A program made the translations under genes and the position numbers. Source: Kushneria marisflavi (GTDB lineage: Bacteria > Pseudomonadota > Gammaproteobacteria > Pseudomonadales > Halomonadaceae). Taken from it: 64,000 nt of DNA. The stretch lies in the NCBI RefSeq assembly GCF_002157205.1, contig NZ_CP021358.1, forward strand, positions 1,116,001 through 1,180,000. Direction: 5' to 3'. Position 1 is the stretch's first letter. Every line of letters begins with the position of its first letter. The notes under the pieces are model-generated. The model made no database searches, was not told the origin of the DNA, and was given only the letters and a program-made list of their open reading frames with translations. This document shows positions 1-9,457 of the stretch, piece after piece.

Positions 1-1963
1 CGGCCAGCGTCACTGCCACCGGTGTGGACCAGCTCTGCCCCCAGTCCGATGCAGCGGTGTGCCAGGCCATTTTCGGCTCGTCCGGAGCCGTCACGTTCAG
101 TCCATAATAGCCACGGCCACCTCGACCAAATCCGAACGCCAGTATTGCCTTGTCAAGGGTTGCATGGCGCTGACCCGTCGAATCGATCTTCGTGCCATAG
201 GAAAGCCAGGCCCCGGGTGAGCCATCAATGCCGTAGTGCGTCGACTGAGAAATATACTGTTGACCGCCAGCATCCTCAGGCCATGGATACTCCGGGCGAG
301 TATTGAGCATGCGATAAACGGCGATGGCTGCTGTCTCGCGAGGCCAGAAGGCCCAGCGCTCACTCCCGCTGGCATCATCTATGGCGTGAAGCACCCCCTC
401 ATTGGTCCCGGCGAAAATGCGAATGCGCTGCCTGTCGACCGGACAATTTGAAGTCGCATCGGCACAGCCATAATTGATGGCCAACGGCTGCGAGTGAACG
501 ATATCGCCCATTATCCAGGGCCGGATATCCGTCTCGCTTTCACCGGTCACATCTCGTCCGTAAATCCAGTCCGCCAGCTGTCGGGAGCTATAGCCCGCCT
601 GTTTGAGAACGCCCAGAGCACGCGCATCGATACCATCACCATCAAGGGTCTGATCGATTCCGGGCCTGGCGAGCGGGCCAAAGGCGGCGTCCTTGCCAAG
701 ATCGGTATAAAGGTTTCTGCCCGAAACCGCCTGCTCAAGCAAACGCGCGCCGATGCCCCCCTGCTCGACGGCATTTGGCGCGGCAACCTCCGAAATGCCT
801 CGACTCCAAAGGTCCCGTTTGACCGGATTAACGGACTGGCCCGCCTCTACCGCAAACTTTTTCAGATTGCCGGTCCAGGGCACATAGCCTCGTGGCAAAA
901 AACCGGGCGCATAGACCAACCCCAGGTTTTCCGTACCCTCGATGTTGGCCACCGTGCTGAAACGCTGCGACTGGGTTTCGTTTTCAATGATGCTGCCCAG
1001 AATTCGACTGAAGGCCAGATCCAGTCCGTCCCGGTCGTTGGCTTCGTAGTAACCCTGCGAAATGCCCGGCGGCGGCTGGGCGGCATCCTGAAGCAGTTGC
1101 TGCTGGGTGGTAAAACCGATAGTGAAGGTGTAGGCATGCTGAGAACCGGATAAATCCGGTGCCAGATCCCTTTCAGCCATAAAGCGTGTCAGCTGGGGCA
1201 GACAGTTTTCCTGTCGCGATACTCTGTTCGAGTTCAGCGGATCTACGGCGTCATAAATACCACAGGGCTTGCCGGTCAACGTACGTATGCCTGCGTTGGC
1301 ATTGGTGTCCCACTGTGGAATGCCATCGGTCATGTAAATGACATAGACATTTTCACAGGCACGCAGCGGACGGCGGTAATTACCGTTTTTATCTTCGGAA
1401 TTACGATCTCTCAAGGGTTCTACACCGCCACTGTCCTTGCCATACGTGACTGACCGACCGTTCATATAACGGTATACCTCGGCCATGGTTTCGCATAAAG
1501 GGGTAGAAGTATTGGCCTGCAAAGCATTGATAGTGTTTAAAAGCGACAGGCGTTCGCCGCCACTCTGGCGGGGCGTATTGGTAAAGGCTTGAACAACACG
1601 ACCACCGTTATAAAGCTCCTGAACCTGGCAGTTGGTGCCAAACCAGTTGCACTGGATTTGCGCACGATTATCGTTGAAGACACTCAGGGAGAAATTAATA
1701 CCGGGATGCTTGCTGACCAGCCCGCTGACGATGTCCTTTGTCACCTGCAGTCGAGACCTTGTACTGCTGCCGACGGCTGTCTGCATGCTGGCCGAAGTAT
1801 CAATAATCAGCATGACCTGCGGCTGGCCACCGCCGCCGCTGGCCTGGTAGGCAGGCAGATAGATATCCACATCATCGGCACGTGCACTATGCGAAATCGC
1901 CAGACATGTCATCAACACCATGAACCACTGATGCACCCGGCATTGGAATACGCCGATCCTCAT
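1..1963 (-). CDS. pilY1: PilY1-type type IV pilus tip adhesin/assembly protein (C-terminus off the window)
   Basis: The frame is open from the ATG at 1963 down to base 2 (654 codons) and continues past the left edge. Residues 1-29 look like a Sec signal peptide (MTCLAISHSARA then DDVD). A von Willebrand A domain follows, with the MIDAS motif DTSASM at residues 55-60. From about residue 485 the sequence has the PilY1 beta-propeller entry motif GDIVHSQPL and then FAGTNEGVLHAID. PilY1 proteins sit at the pilus tip or outer membrane and act in pilus biogenesis, adhesion and surface sensing. The start codon shares one base with the pilX stop (TAATG), so the two are translationally coupled. The calcium-binding part of the propeller lies outside the window. 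Confidence 0.9.
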   Translation of the reverse strand, partial: MRIGVFQCRVHQWFMVLMTCLAISHSARADDVDIYLPAYQASGGGGQPQVMLIIDTSASMQTAVGSSTRSRLQVTKDIVSGLVSKHPGINFSLSVFNDNRAQIQCNWFGTNCQVQELYNGGRVVQAFTNTPRQSGGERLSLLNTINALQANTSTPLCETMAEVYRYMNGRSVTYGKDSGGVEPLRDRNSEDKNGNYRRPLRACENVYVIYMTDGIPQWDTNANAGIRTLTGKPCGIYDAVDPLNSNRVSRQENCLPQLTRFMAERDLAPDLSGSQHAYTFTIGFTTQQQLLQDAAQPPPGISQGYYEANDRDGLDLAFSRILGSIIENETQSQRFSTVANIEGTENLGLVYAPGFLPRGYVPWTGNLKKFAVEAGQSVNPVKRDLWSRGISEVAAPNAVEQGGIGARLLEQAVSGRNLYTDLGKDAAFGPLARPGIDQTLDGDGIDARALGVLKQAGYSSRQLADWIYGRDVTGESETDIRPWIMGDIVHSQPLAINYGCADATSNCPVDRQRIRIFAGTNEGVLHAIDDASGSERWAFWPRETAAIAVYRMLNTRPEYPWPEDAGGQQYISQSTHYGIDGSPGAWLSYGTKIDSTGQRHATLDKAILAFGFGRGGRGYYGLNVTAPDEPKMAWHTAASDWGQSWSTPVAVTLA

Positions 1964-2460
1964 TACGGTGCTCCTCCCGTACTCAGCGTGACGACGCCCT
2001 GATAGATGCCTCGCGCTTGATCACGGGAAGCCTGAAAATCCCTGGGTACGATGCGCAGATTGAAATAGCGATAATGGTGTAACGCCTGACTTCCCGTGGA
2101 CGCAAGACTTGTGGCATAGCGACGCTCAAGCTGTTCACGAACCGCGCTGGAAAGCCCTACCTGCTCATCTTCCAGACACAGTCGCTGCACGCTCAGCTGT
2201 GTTTCACCATTTGGTGGGACCACCTTTTCACTGCACTGAGTGTTCAGGTGAACCGGCATGAGCGTGTCAAGCTGCGCCAGCTGTGCCTCGATCTCGCCAT
2301 CCTGCTGCTGAAAGCCCTGCACGCCGGTCTCGGCATAGTGGGCCAAGCGGGTATCCAGTAGTCCTCGCTGGACCAGCGATACGGCGAGCAGCGTCATGGC
2401 GGCCAGCAGCATCAATCCGATGATCAGCGTAAAGCCTTGCTGGCGGTGATCAGAAATCAT
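1963..2460 (-). CDS. pilX: Type IV minor pilin PilX
   Basis: This is a small prepilin (165 aa) with a short leader ending in QQG followed by FTLIIGLMLLAAMTLLAVSL, the class III prepilin signal and N-terminal hydrophobic helix. Position +5 after the cleavage site is Ile rather than the usual Glu; loss of Glu5 also occurs in tip-type PilX/GspK pilins. The ATG at 2460 overlaps the pilW end by 11 bases and places the leader correctly; an in-frame ATG at 2481 would lengthen it without need. It lies between pilW and pilY1, and in related systems PilV, PilW, PilX and PilY1 form the priming tip complex. Confidence 0.85.
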   Translation of the reverse strand: MISDHRQQGFTLIIGLMLLAAMTLLAVSLVQRGLLDTRLAHYAETGVQGFQQQDGEIEAQLAQLDTLMPVHLNTQCSEKVVPPNGETQLSVQRLCLEDEQVGLSSAVREQLERRYATSLASTGSQALHHYRYFNLRIVPRDFQASRDQARGIYQGVVTLSTGGAP

Positions 2461-3373
2461 AAGCCCCTCGAAGCCGGCCATTGCGCAGGGTCGCCGTGGT
2501 CACAAACAGACGCCGTTGATAATGATCGGGACCAAAGGCGAGCACACGCCCGGCGACCAGAAACTCACGCGCCGGCATCAGCTGCGCCATTTTTTCGCTA
2601 CGCATCACCATGTAGAGTCTTGCCGCGACCACTCGGTCCCAGTCCTGAATTGTCCATTGGGCCACATCGATAGTGCTGTAGAAGCGGTTGGCACTACCAT
2701 CGCCGGTCTCATCACGCCCCCACTCCACCTCAAATGCCTCCACATGGCGCACGATTTCGTTGCTGATAGATCTTTCGTCGGAATTGGGCTTCTCAATTTG
2801 AGTGGCGTAAAGCGCCGGAACCTTTTCTCCGCTGTACGCATCATCGACCATGCGCAGGTGATAGATACCAGTACGATAGTGCCAGTCGCCCTGACAGGAC
2901 TGATCGAAGGTGAGCTGTCGCGAGGCATCCAGTGTCAGGCAGGCACCGTTACCGTGATTGGCGTAGCGCACAGCCACTACGGCTGATGGATGGGAAGTGC
3001 TGTATTCCAGAGTGCTGGCACTTTCAGGTATGAGGCCAAGTGTTTTGGCCTGCTGTGCAGTGCCTCCCCAGACAGGCATGGCGCAGGTGATATTGACGGC
3101 TCTAGTCATATCGCTGCATTTATCATCACGCCGAGGCGACAGGATCTCACCCCAGAACCCGGTACGCCGCAGCTCCTCGCTTAACAACTGCGTGGCCATG
3201 CGCCCCCGGACCTGAAGGTCCGCCATGGCATGCTGCTGATGAAAACTTCGCGCGATCTGCATGTAAAGCACGATGACGGCTGAGAGCACCACCAGACCGA
3301 TCGCCATGGCGATCATCATCTCCAGCAGAGTGATGCCACGCTGAGCATGGAAGGAAGAAGGTGAAGAGGCCAT
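2450..3373 (-). CDS. pilW: Type IV minor pilin PilW
   Basis: The product (307 aa) has the prepilin peptidase site QRG^ITLLEMMIAM with Glu at +5, followed by a hydrophobic helix. The length fits PilW, a large minor pilin with a globular periplasmic domain; about eight cysteines in the rest could form disulfides. Its ATG overlaps the pilV stop (TGATG at 3373), so pilV, pilW, pilX and pilY1 form one coupled operon. PilW-family proteins help nucleate pilus assembly and place PilY1 at the tip. The assignment rests on the signal motif, length and position, because the globular part diverges fast in this family. Confidence 0.88.
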   Translation of the reverse strand: MASSPSSFHAQRGITLLEMMIAMAIGLVVLSAVIVLYMQIARSFHQQHAMADLQVRGRMATQLLSEELRRTGFWGEILSPRRDDKCSDMTRAVNITCAMPVWGGTAQQAKTLGLIPESASTLEYSTSHPSAVVAVRYANHGNGACLTLDASRQLTFDQSCQGDWHYRTGIYHLRMVDDAYSGEKVPALYATQIEKPNSDERSISNEIVRHVEAFEVEWGRDETGDGSANRFYSTIDVAQWTIQDWDRVVAARLYMVMRSEKMAQLMPAREFLVAGRVLAFGPDHYQRRLFVTTATLRNGRLRGAYDF

Positions 3374-3954
3374 CAGCTACCAACCGGGTGATAGCGGCTG
3401 CTGGCCGTCACACTCTGACGAGCGCTGGTAATGTCACTACTACCGCAGACAGTGGCATCCGGCGCGCTCCCACGACCAGTGCCGCGCCAGACAAGGGTTA
3501 CCGTCGCATCGAATCGCTGAGCCTGCGATGTGATCGAGATACAGGCATGCGCCTGTTGCAGACCATCAAGACGGTAGCTCTTGCCTGGTGCCTGCGTGAT
3601 CTGCTGCCCCCAGTCGGCCAGATCAAAACGTGCCATTGTCTGGCTGTCGCAGGTGGACTGCCGGCAATCGCTGCCATTTTTCTGCTGCAGGTCACCAATA
3701 GGGGCATGAGCACTCTCCCCCACATTGTAGATGGGCATCGCATCACGAGTGGCATTGGCCCGCAGCCTTTCAAGCATGTCGTTGACCAGAAGGGTGGCAC
3801 GGCCACGCTGCAGGGCCTGTTCATTGGCCTGCTGAGCATGCAGCACAAGGCTCATGACGCCCATGGCGCCAAGGCTCAGCACCACCATGGCGACCAGTAC
3901 TTCCAGCAGGGAAAAGCCCCGCTGTGAGGGAGGAATACACGTATGAGACATCAT
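3373..3954 (-). CDS. pilV: Type IV minor pilin PilV
   Basis: The product (193 aa) has the cleavage motif QRG^FSLLEVLVAMVVL with Glu at +5, the form typical of PilV/GspI minor pilins. Two adjacent ATG codons (3954 and 3951) are possible starts. It is the first recognisable pilin gene of the cluster. A FimU/FimT-type (GspH-like) pilin, often found upstream of pilV, is not present in the 103-base gap before crtZ. No convincing promoter was found in that gap, so transcription could come from further upstream. Confidence 0.88.
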   Translation of the reverse strand: MMSHTCIPPSQRGFSLLEVLVAMVVLSLGAMGVMSLVLHAQQANEQALQRGRATLLVNDMLERLRANATRDAMPIYNVGESAHAPIGDLQQKNGSDCRQSTCDSQTMARFDLADWGQQITQAPGKSYRLDGLQQAHACISITSQAQRFDATVTLVWRGTGRGSAPDATVCGSSDITSARQSVTASSRYHPVGS

Positions 3955-4057
3955 GTCGAATCCGGGCGCTGAACAGCGCTCCTATCGGCATGATGGCGGC
4001 ACAACTTGAGAAGAAGAGGATCTACTTTCCCGGAATCCGGACAGAGAAAAAGGGTGA

Positions 4058-4531
4058 TCAGGACCGGCGGCGCTCGGCCAGTTCACGCTTCAAACGATTA
4101 ATGGGCCAAATGACCAGAAAGCCGAAGGAGACGGCGCCTTCCTTCGTTTCTACCGCGTGATGCATGCGATGGGCCTGAATGCGCTTTTTCCAGAAACGCT
4201 GCTGTCGATCAAACGGCACCGGAAATCGTCGATGCACCAGTCCGTCATGAAACATGAAATAGACCAGTCCATAGGCCGCAATGCCCAGGCCAAGCGCCAG
4301 CTGCAAGGCATGGCCATTGAGCCCGTTATAGATCAGCACTACCGAGGGCAGCGCGAAAACCACCGCAAAGAGATCATTGAGCTCGAAAAGTCCGTGACGC
4401 TCACTGTGATGCGAACGATGCCAGCACCACAGGAAGCCGTGCATGATATAGCGATGCGTAAACCAGGCCACAAACTCCATACCGGCAAACGCCAGCAGAA
4501 ACAGCATTACCCAGAGCAGCAGATCTGCCAT
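4058..4531 (-). CDS. crtZ: Beta-carotene hydroxylase, CrtZ type (fatty acid hydroxylase superfamily)
   Basis: This short membrane protein (157 aa) carries the complete histidine clusters of non-haem di-iron carotenoid 3-hydroxylases: HRYIMH, HRSHH, HDGLVHRRFP and HRMHH. The hydrophobic helices at residues 4-22 and about 55-90 fit the family. CrtZ adds 3-hydroxyl groups to beta-ionone rings (beta-carotene to zeaxanthin). It lies 28 bases downstream of ispH on the same strand and upstream of pilV, with no other carotenoid gene in the window. The family call is firm; whether carotene is the actual substrate is inferred from the histidine pattern and length. Confidence 0.85.
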   Translation of the reverse strand: MADLLLWVMLFLLAFAGMEFVAWFTHRYIMHGFLWCWHRSHHSERHGLFELNDLFAVVFALPSVVLIYNGLNGHALQLALGLGIAAYGLVYFMFHDGLVHRRFPVPFDRQQRFWKKRIQAHRMHHAVETKEGAVSFGFLVIWPINRLKRELAERRRS

Positions 4532-4559
4532 ACAGGCCTCCCGATGATGTCAGCCGGCT

Positions 4560-5513
4560 TCAGGCGCTGACGATGACCTTCTCTCGCAACTCTTTCGGCA
4601 TGGAGAAGGTAATGGTCTCTTCGCGCCCGGCAAGCTCTTCAGGCTCCTGCCCACCCAGTTCCTTGAGGCGGTCAATCACGCCCCTGACCAGGACCTCCGG
4701 GGCGCTGGCCCCTGCGGTCACACCGACAACATTGCAGTTTTCAAACCACTCGCCCTGCATGGCTTCGGCATTATCAATCAGCCATGCCGGCGTGCCCATA
4801 CGCTCGGCCAGCTCGGCCAGACGATTGGAATTGGAACTGTTGGCGCTGCCGACCACCAGCAGAACATCACACTGCTCGGCCAGTTCGCGTACGGCATCCT
4901 GACGGTTTTGCGTGGCGTAGCAAATGTCGTCCTTGCGCGGCCCCTGAATGGACGGAAAGGTCTCGCGCAACGCATCGATGACCTTCGAAGTATCATCCAT
5001 CGACAGCGTGGTCTGGGTCACAAAGGACAGGTTTTCGGGATCCTTGACCTTCAGCGCCCGGGCATCGGCTTCGTCTTCTACCAGATAGATGGCACCGCCG
5101 TAACTGTCGTCATAACGGCCCATGGTGCCCTCGACTTCCGGATGCCCGGCGTGGCCGATCAGGATGCACTCGCGCCCGCGCCTGGCATAGCGCAGCACTT
5201 CCATATGGACCTTGGTCACCAGCGGACAGGTGGCATCAAAGATGCGCAGGCCGCGGCGCTCGGCTTCCTGCTGTACGGCGCGTGAGACGCCATGTGCCGA
5301 GAAGATGACGATGTTGTCATCGGGGATATCGTCGAGCTCCTCGACGAAGATGGCGCCGCGCTCGCGCAGGGTGTCTACCACATAGCGGTTGTGAACCACT
5401 TCGTGACGGACATAGATCGGGGCACCGAACACATCGAGCGCCCTGTTAACGATATCGATGGCGCGATCAACGCCTGCACAAAAACCACGTGGATTGGCCA
5501 GCCTGATCTGCAT
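4560..5513 (-). CDS. ispH: 4-hydroxy-3-methylbut-2-enyl diphosphate reductase
   Basis: IspH/LytB catalyses the last step of the MEP pathway, reducing HMBPP to IPP and DMAPP with a [4Fe-4S] cluster. The three cluster cysteines are visible in GFCAGV (Cys12), DATCPLV and [10 protein letters not shown]. Length (317 aa) is that of the E. coli enzyme. It follows fkpB on the same strand after 97 bases, in the conserved ileS-lspA-fkpB-ispH order. The next gene downstream is crtZ, which would use isoprenoid-derived substrates; co-transcription is plausible from the 28-base gap but not shown. Confidence 0.97.
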   Translation of the reverse strand: MQIRLANPRGFCAGVDRAIDIVNRALDVFGAPIYVRHEVVHNRYVVDTLRERGAIFVEELDDIPDDNIVIFSAHGVSRAVQQEAERRGLRIFDATCPLVTKVHMEVLRYARRGRECILIGHAGHPEVEGTMGRYDDSYGGAIYLVEDEADARALKVKDPENLSFVTQTTLSMDDTSKVIDALRETFPSIQGPRKDDICYATQNRQDAVRELAEQCDVLLVVGSANSSNSNRLAELAERMGTPAWLIDNAEAMQGEWFENCNVVGVTAGASAPEVLVRGVIDRLKELGGQEPEELAGREETITFSMPKELREKVIVSA

Positions 5514-5610
5514 GGGCCACCTCGCTATTGAATAATGGTGTCAGTGTCGCACATCAGGCCCCTGATGGGCGAACGGCGACGGGGTCGGCCGACCCCGCCA
5601 TGGAGTGCGG

Positions 5611-6096
5611 TCAATGGGTCGTGGCGGGCCTTAGCTCGAGCACTTCGACCTCGAAGCTCAAAGTACGTCCGGCCAGGGGATGATTGAAATCCACTTCGAC
5701 CTGACGCTCATCCACCGATTTGATCACGCCGGGCAACTCTCCCCCACCCGTCGGGTCGGCAAAGGACATGACCACACCTTCTTCCAGCGCGTCCTGATCC
5801 TCGAAATCGGTGCGCTTGAGCATCTGCACGTTCTGAGGATTCCAGGGGCCGAAGGCATGTTCCGGCGCCACATCAACCCTTCGGGTTTCCCCTGCACGCA
5901 TGCCCCGGATCGGCTTTTCAAAACCGGGCGGCAGATTGCCGTCACCGAAAACAAGTTCAGCCTGGCGCTTGCCACGGGTGGTATCCACCTCGGTGCCATC
6001 TTCCAGACGCAGGGTGAAATGGATGACGATCGTCATGTTGTCATCGGCGACCAGTGCTGCACCGCTGCTGCCATGATCGATAGGGTTATCCTTCAT
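5611..6096 (-). CDS. fkpB: FKBP-type peptidyl-prolyl isomerase FkpB/SlpA
   Basis: The product (161 aa) is a SlyD/FkpB-like cytoplasmic prolyl isomerase: IHFTLRLEDGTEVDTT at the N-terminal edge of the FKBP fold, then GFEKPIRGMRAGE, PEHAFG and DFNHPLAGRTLSFEVEV. The insert-in-flap domain lies between PEHAFG and NHPLAG. The ATG at 6096 is inside the lspA 3' end (11-base overlap), the usual coupling in this operon. No His-rich metal-binding tail like that of SlyD is present, which favours FkpB. Function is inferred from family and synteny. Confidence 0.93.
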   Translation of the reverse strand: MKDNPIDHGSSGAALVADDNMTIVIHFTLRLEDGTEVDTTRGKRQAELVFGDGNLPPGFEKPIRGMRAGETRRVDVAPEHAFGPWNPQNVQMLKRTDFEDQDALEEGVVMSFADPTGGGELPGVIKSVDERQVEVDFNHPLAGRTLSFEVEVLELRPATTH

Positions 6097-6613
6097 GATG
6101 ACGCTCCGATGATGAAGTGTCGCTTTTCTCACGTCTGAACGAGGCGATGATAATGCCCAGAGCGCCCAGCGTGATGGCCGCATCAGCCAGATTGAAGGCC
6201 GGGTAATACCAGCCCTGCCAGTGAAAGGATAGAAAATCCACCACGTAGCCGTGAACCAGTCGATCAAACAGATTACCGATGGCCCCGCCAATGATCAGCG
6301 AGATCGACACCTGGTTGAGTCGATCATGGCGCTCGAGACGGGCCAGCCAGATGCTCAGTGCAATCACGGCCCCAACGGCAATCAAGGCAAACAACCAGCG
6401 TTGCCAGCCTGCATGCTCGGCCAGAAAGCTGAAGGCAGCCCCGGTATTGTGCAAAAGCGTCAGGTTAAAAAACGGCAGCACTTCCACCGGGCGGGCGTAG
6501 GCAAGCGACATGCTTGCCCACGCCTTGGCACCCAGATCCAGTACGATGACGGCCAGCGATAGCCACCACCAGCGCAGCGTATAGCGGGCGTGCGCGTATT
6601 GCCCCTTAGGCAT
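6086..6613 (-). CDS. lspA: Lipoprotein signal peptidase (signal peptidase II)
   Basis: LspA is the inner-membrane aspartyl protease that removes signal peptides from diacylglyceryl-modified prolipoproteins. Both catalytic aspartates are in conserved blocks, [11 protein letters not shown] and FNLADAAI, and the upstream NTGAAFSFL block is present. About four transmembrane helices are visible. The ATG at 6613 lies within the last codons of ileS (8-base overlap) and gives 175 aa, close to the usual 160-175. The lipoprotein NodT encoded near 54.7 kb would be one of its substrates. Confidence 0.96.
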   Translation of the reverse strand: MPKGQYAHARYTLRWWWLSLAVIVLDLGAKAWASMSLAYARPVEVLPFFNLTLLHNTGAAFSFLAEHAGWQRWLFALIAVGAVIALSIWLARLERHDRLNQVSISLIIGGAIGNLFDRLVHGYVVDFLSFHWQGWYYPAFNLADAAITLGALGIIIASFRREKSDTSSSERHHEG

Positions 6614-9440
6614 GGTGACGCACCTCACCGGGGCCGCCCGGCAGATTGGCAATCGAGCGCGCCGACAGCGTCGGATGCTCCGGATCGGCGCCAACGTCAG
6701 CACGGCGCTCCCAGCTGCGCTCATCCTTGTCGAATTCGCTCAGACGGATGGCCACCTTCAGGCCTTCAAGCTCGGTCTCACGCGCATCGCCACCCTCACT
6801 CAACGGCGCCAGTGTCGCCTCGGAGGTGATCAACACAAAGCGCAGTTCCTCCTCAAAGCGTGACAGCAGCGCATAAAGCTCGTCATCCACATACAGGGTG
6901 ACTTCACTGTCCAGCGCGCCCTTGATGATGCCCTCATTACGGGCATCCTCAAGCTGCTTGTTGACCGCCTGCTTGACCTCGATCACACGATCCCAGAAAG
7001 CTCGACCCATGGTCGCGTCTTCCGGCAGCGTGGCAAGGCCTTCGTAATAGGTCTCCAGCAGCACGCTGTCACCGCGCTCGCCCGGAATATGCTCAAAGAT
7101 CTCTTCGGCCGTGAAGGAAAGAATCGGCGCAATCCAGCGCGACAGCGCCTCGATCACATGATAGAGCGCACTCTGACAGCTGCGGCGTGCCAGTGAATCC
7201 GGCTGGGTGGTGTACTGACGATCCTTGATGATGTCGAGATAGAAACCGCCCAGATCGCGGGCACAGAAATCGTGCACCTGCTGATAGACATCGCGGAAGC
7301 GATATTCATCAAACGCCCTTTCAATGCGTGCCTGAAGCAGCGCGGCGCGATCAATGACCCAGCGATCCAGCGCGATCATGTCTTCAAACGCCACCATGTC
7401 GCGCGCCGGATCAAACCCATTGAGGTTGCTCAGCAGAAAGCGCGAGGTATTGCGAATGCGACGGTAGACGTCGGCAGTACGCTTGAGAATCTCGTCAGAC
7501 ACCGCCATCTCGCCGGAATAGTCGGTCGAGGCGACCCAGAGACGCAGAATATCGGCGCCCAGCTTGTCCATGACCGTCTGCGGGGCGACCACGTTACCCA
7601 GTGACTTCGACTGCTTGCGCCCCTGCGCATCCACCGTAAAACCGTGGGTCAGAAGCTGGCGATACGGTGCATGACCGTCGATCGCGGCACCGGTCAGAAG
7701 CGAAGAGTGGAACCAGCCGCGATGCTGATCCGACCCTTCCAGATAGAGATCGGCCAGCGGGCCGCTGTCGTGACCCTGGGGATGCGAACCGCGCAGCACG
7801 TGGCGATGGGTAGTGCCGGAGTCAAACCAGACGTCCAGCGTATCCATCACCTTGTCATAGTCACTGGCCTCAGAGCCCAGCAGCTCGCTGGCATCGAGCC
7901 GGAACCAGGCATCGATACCTTCCTTTTCAACGCGCAGCGCCACGTCTTCCATGAGTTCGACGGTGCGCGGATGCAGCTCACCGGTCTGCTTATGCAGGAA
8001 AAACGGGATTGGCACGCCCCAGTTACGCTGACGCGAGATGCACCAGTCCGGACGATTGGCAATCATGCTGTGCAGACGCGCCTTGCCCCAGGCTGGTGTA
8101 AACCGGGTTGCCTCAATGCCTTCAAGCGCCCGCTCACGAAGCGTTTTGCCATCCTGCCCCGGGATATCCATCCCCACGAACCACTGCGCCGTGGCGCGAT
8201 AGATCACGGGCGTCTTGTGGCGCCAGCAGTGCATATAGCTGTGAATGATGGGCTTGTGCGCCATCAGCGCGCCCACTTCTTCAAGCTTTTCGATAATGTT
8301 CGGATTGGCCTTCCAGATCATCTGACCGCCGAAATACGGCAGGTCATCGACATAGACCCCGTTGCCCTGAACCGGATTGAGCATGTCATCAAAGCTCATG
8401 CCGTGGGCGCGACAGGTATTGAAGTCGTCCACACCATAGGACGGCGCTGAATGCACAATACCGGTACTGCCGACTTCGGACTCGACGTAGTCGGCCAGAT
8501 AGACTGGTGACAGTCGGTCATAGAAGGGATGGCGGAAGTTGATCAGATCCAGGGCGCTGCCCGTCGTCGTGGCGACCACCTCACCGCTCAGCCCAAAGCG
8601 CTCCAGAGAACTCTCGACAAGCTCTTCGGCCAGCACGAGCAAACGTTCACCGGTATCGACCAGCGCATAGGTGAAATCCGGATGCACGTTGAGTGCCTGG
8701 TTGGCCGGAATGGTCCAGGGCGTGGTGGTCCAGATCACCGCCGCTGCCGGTCTGGAAAGGGTCTCCAGACCAAAAGCCGCCGCCAGCCTGTCAGCATCTT
8801 CTACCGGAAAAGCCACATCGATGGCATCGGACTGTTTGTCCTGATACTCCACCTCGGCTTCGGCCAGTGCCGAACCACAGTCAAAACACCAGTTGACCGG
8901 CTTGAGCCCCTTGAAGACAAATCCCGCCTTGACCATGTCAGCCAGCGCCCGAATTTCGCCCGCCTCGTTGACATAATCCATGGTGCGATAGGGATGCGCC
9001 CAATCGCCGATCACGCCCAGTCGAACGAAATCGGTCAGCTGCGTTTCGATCTGCGCAGCGGCATATTCGCGACACAGCGCACGCGCCCTTTCAGGCTCCA
9101 GATGCTTGCCATGGGTGGTCTCTACCTTGTGCTCGATCGGTAGACCGTGACAATCCCAGCCCGGCACGTAAGGCGCATCAAAGCCTGCCAGGTTCTTCGA
9201 CTTGACGATGATGTCCTTGAGAATCTTGTTGAGCGCGTGGCCGATATGGATGCTGCCGTTGGCATAGGGAGGGCCATCATGCAGCACGAACAGCGGGGCA
9301 CCAGCGCGCGCCTCACGCAGGCGCTGGTAGAGATTCATGTCCTGCCACTGCGAGACCCGACCCGGCTCCTGTTTGGGCAGCATGCCGCGCATGGGGAAAT
9401 CGGTATGGGGCAGATTCAACGTATGCTTGTAGTCGCTCAT
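6606..9440 (-). CDS. ileS: Isoleucyl-tRNA synthetase lacking the usual C-terminal zinc cysteines
   Basis: This class Ia synthetase (944 aa) charges tRNA-Ile. The HIGH signature is present as [19 protein letters not shown], and the KMSKS loop reads [10 protein letters not shown], with Gln for Met. The central CP1 editing domain is intact in length. The C-terminal segment aligns with the E. coli zinc finger, but its CxxC pairs are replaced by DERS and SARS, so all four ligands are absent; the bases at 6630-6735 confirm the Ser and Asp codons. The ATG at 9440 follows the ribF stop by 17 bases. The rest of the protein is well conserved, so it is expected to be active. Confidence 0.96.
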   Translation of the reverse strand: MSDYKHTLNLPHTDFPMRGMLPKQEPGRVSQWQDMNLYQRLREARAGAPLFVLHDGPPYANGSIHIGHALNKILKDIIVKSKNLAGFDAPYVPGWDCHGLPIEHKVETTHGKHLEPERARALCREYAAAQIETQLTDFVRLGVIGDWAHPYRTMDYVNEAGEIRALADMVKAGFVFKGLKPVNWCFDCGSALAEAEVEYQDKQSDAIDVAFPVEDADRLAAAFGLETLSRPAAAVIWTTTPWTIPANQALNVHPDFTYALVDTGERLLVLAEELVESSLERFGLSGEVVATTTGSALDLINFRHPFYDRLSPVYLADYVESEVGSTGIVHSAPSYGVDDFNTCRAHGMSFDDMLNPVQGNGVYVDDLPYFGGQMIWKANPNIIEKLEEVGALMAHKPIIHSYMHCWRHKTPVIYRATAQWFVGMDIPGQDGKTLRERALEGIEATRFTPAWGKARLHSMIANRPDWCISRQRNWGVPIPFFLHKQTGELHPRTVELMEDVALRVEKEGIDAWFRLDASELLGSEASDYDKVMDTLDVWFDSGTTHRHVLRGSHPQGHDSGPLADLYLEGSDQHRGWFHSSLLTGAAIDGHAPYRQLLTHGFTVDAQGRKQSKSLGNVVAPQTVMDKLGADILRLWVASTDYSGEMAVSDEILKRTADVYRRIRNTSRFLLSNLNGFDPARDMVAFEDMIALDRWVIDRAALLQARIERAFDEYRFRDVYQQVHDFCARDLGGFYLDIIKDRQYTTQPDSLARRSCQSALYHVIEALSRWIAPILSFTAEEIFEHIPGERGDSVLLETYYEGLATLPEDATMGRAFWDRVIEVKQAVNKQLEDARNEGIIKGALDSEVTLYVDDELYALLSRFEEELRFVLITSEATLAPLSEGGDARETELEGLKVAIRLSEFDKDERSWERRADVGADPEHPTLSARSIANLPGGPGEVRHHA

Positions 9441-9457
9441 AACCTGATGGTCAGCCG

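Noticed and set aside
1589..2002. Plus-strand open frames across the pilY1 start
   Set aside because: Antisense to the VWA domain of PilY1, whose MIDAS motif is clear.
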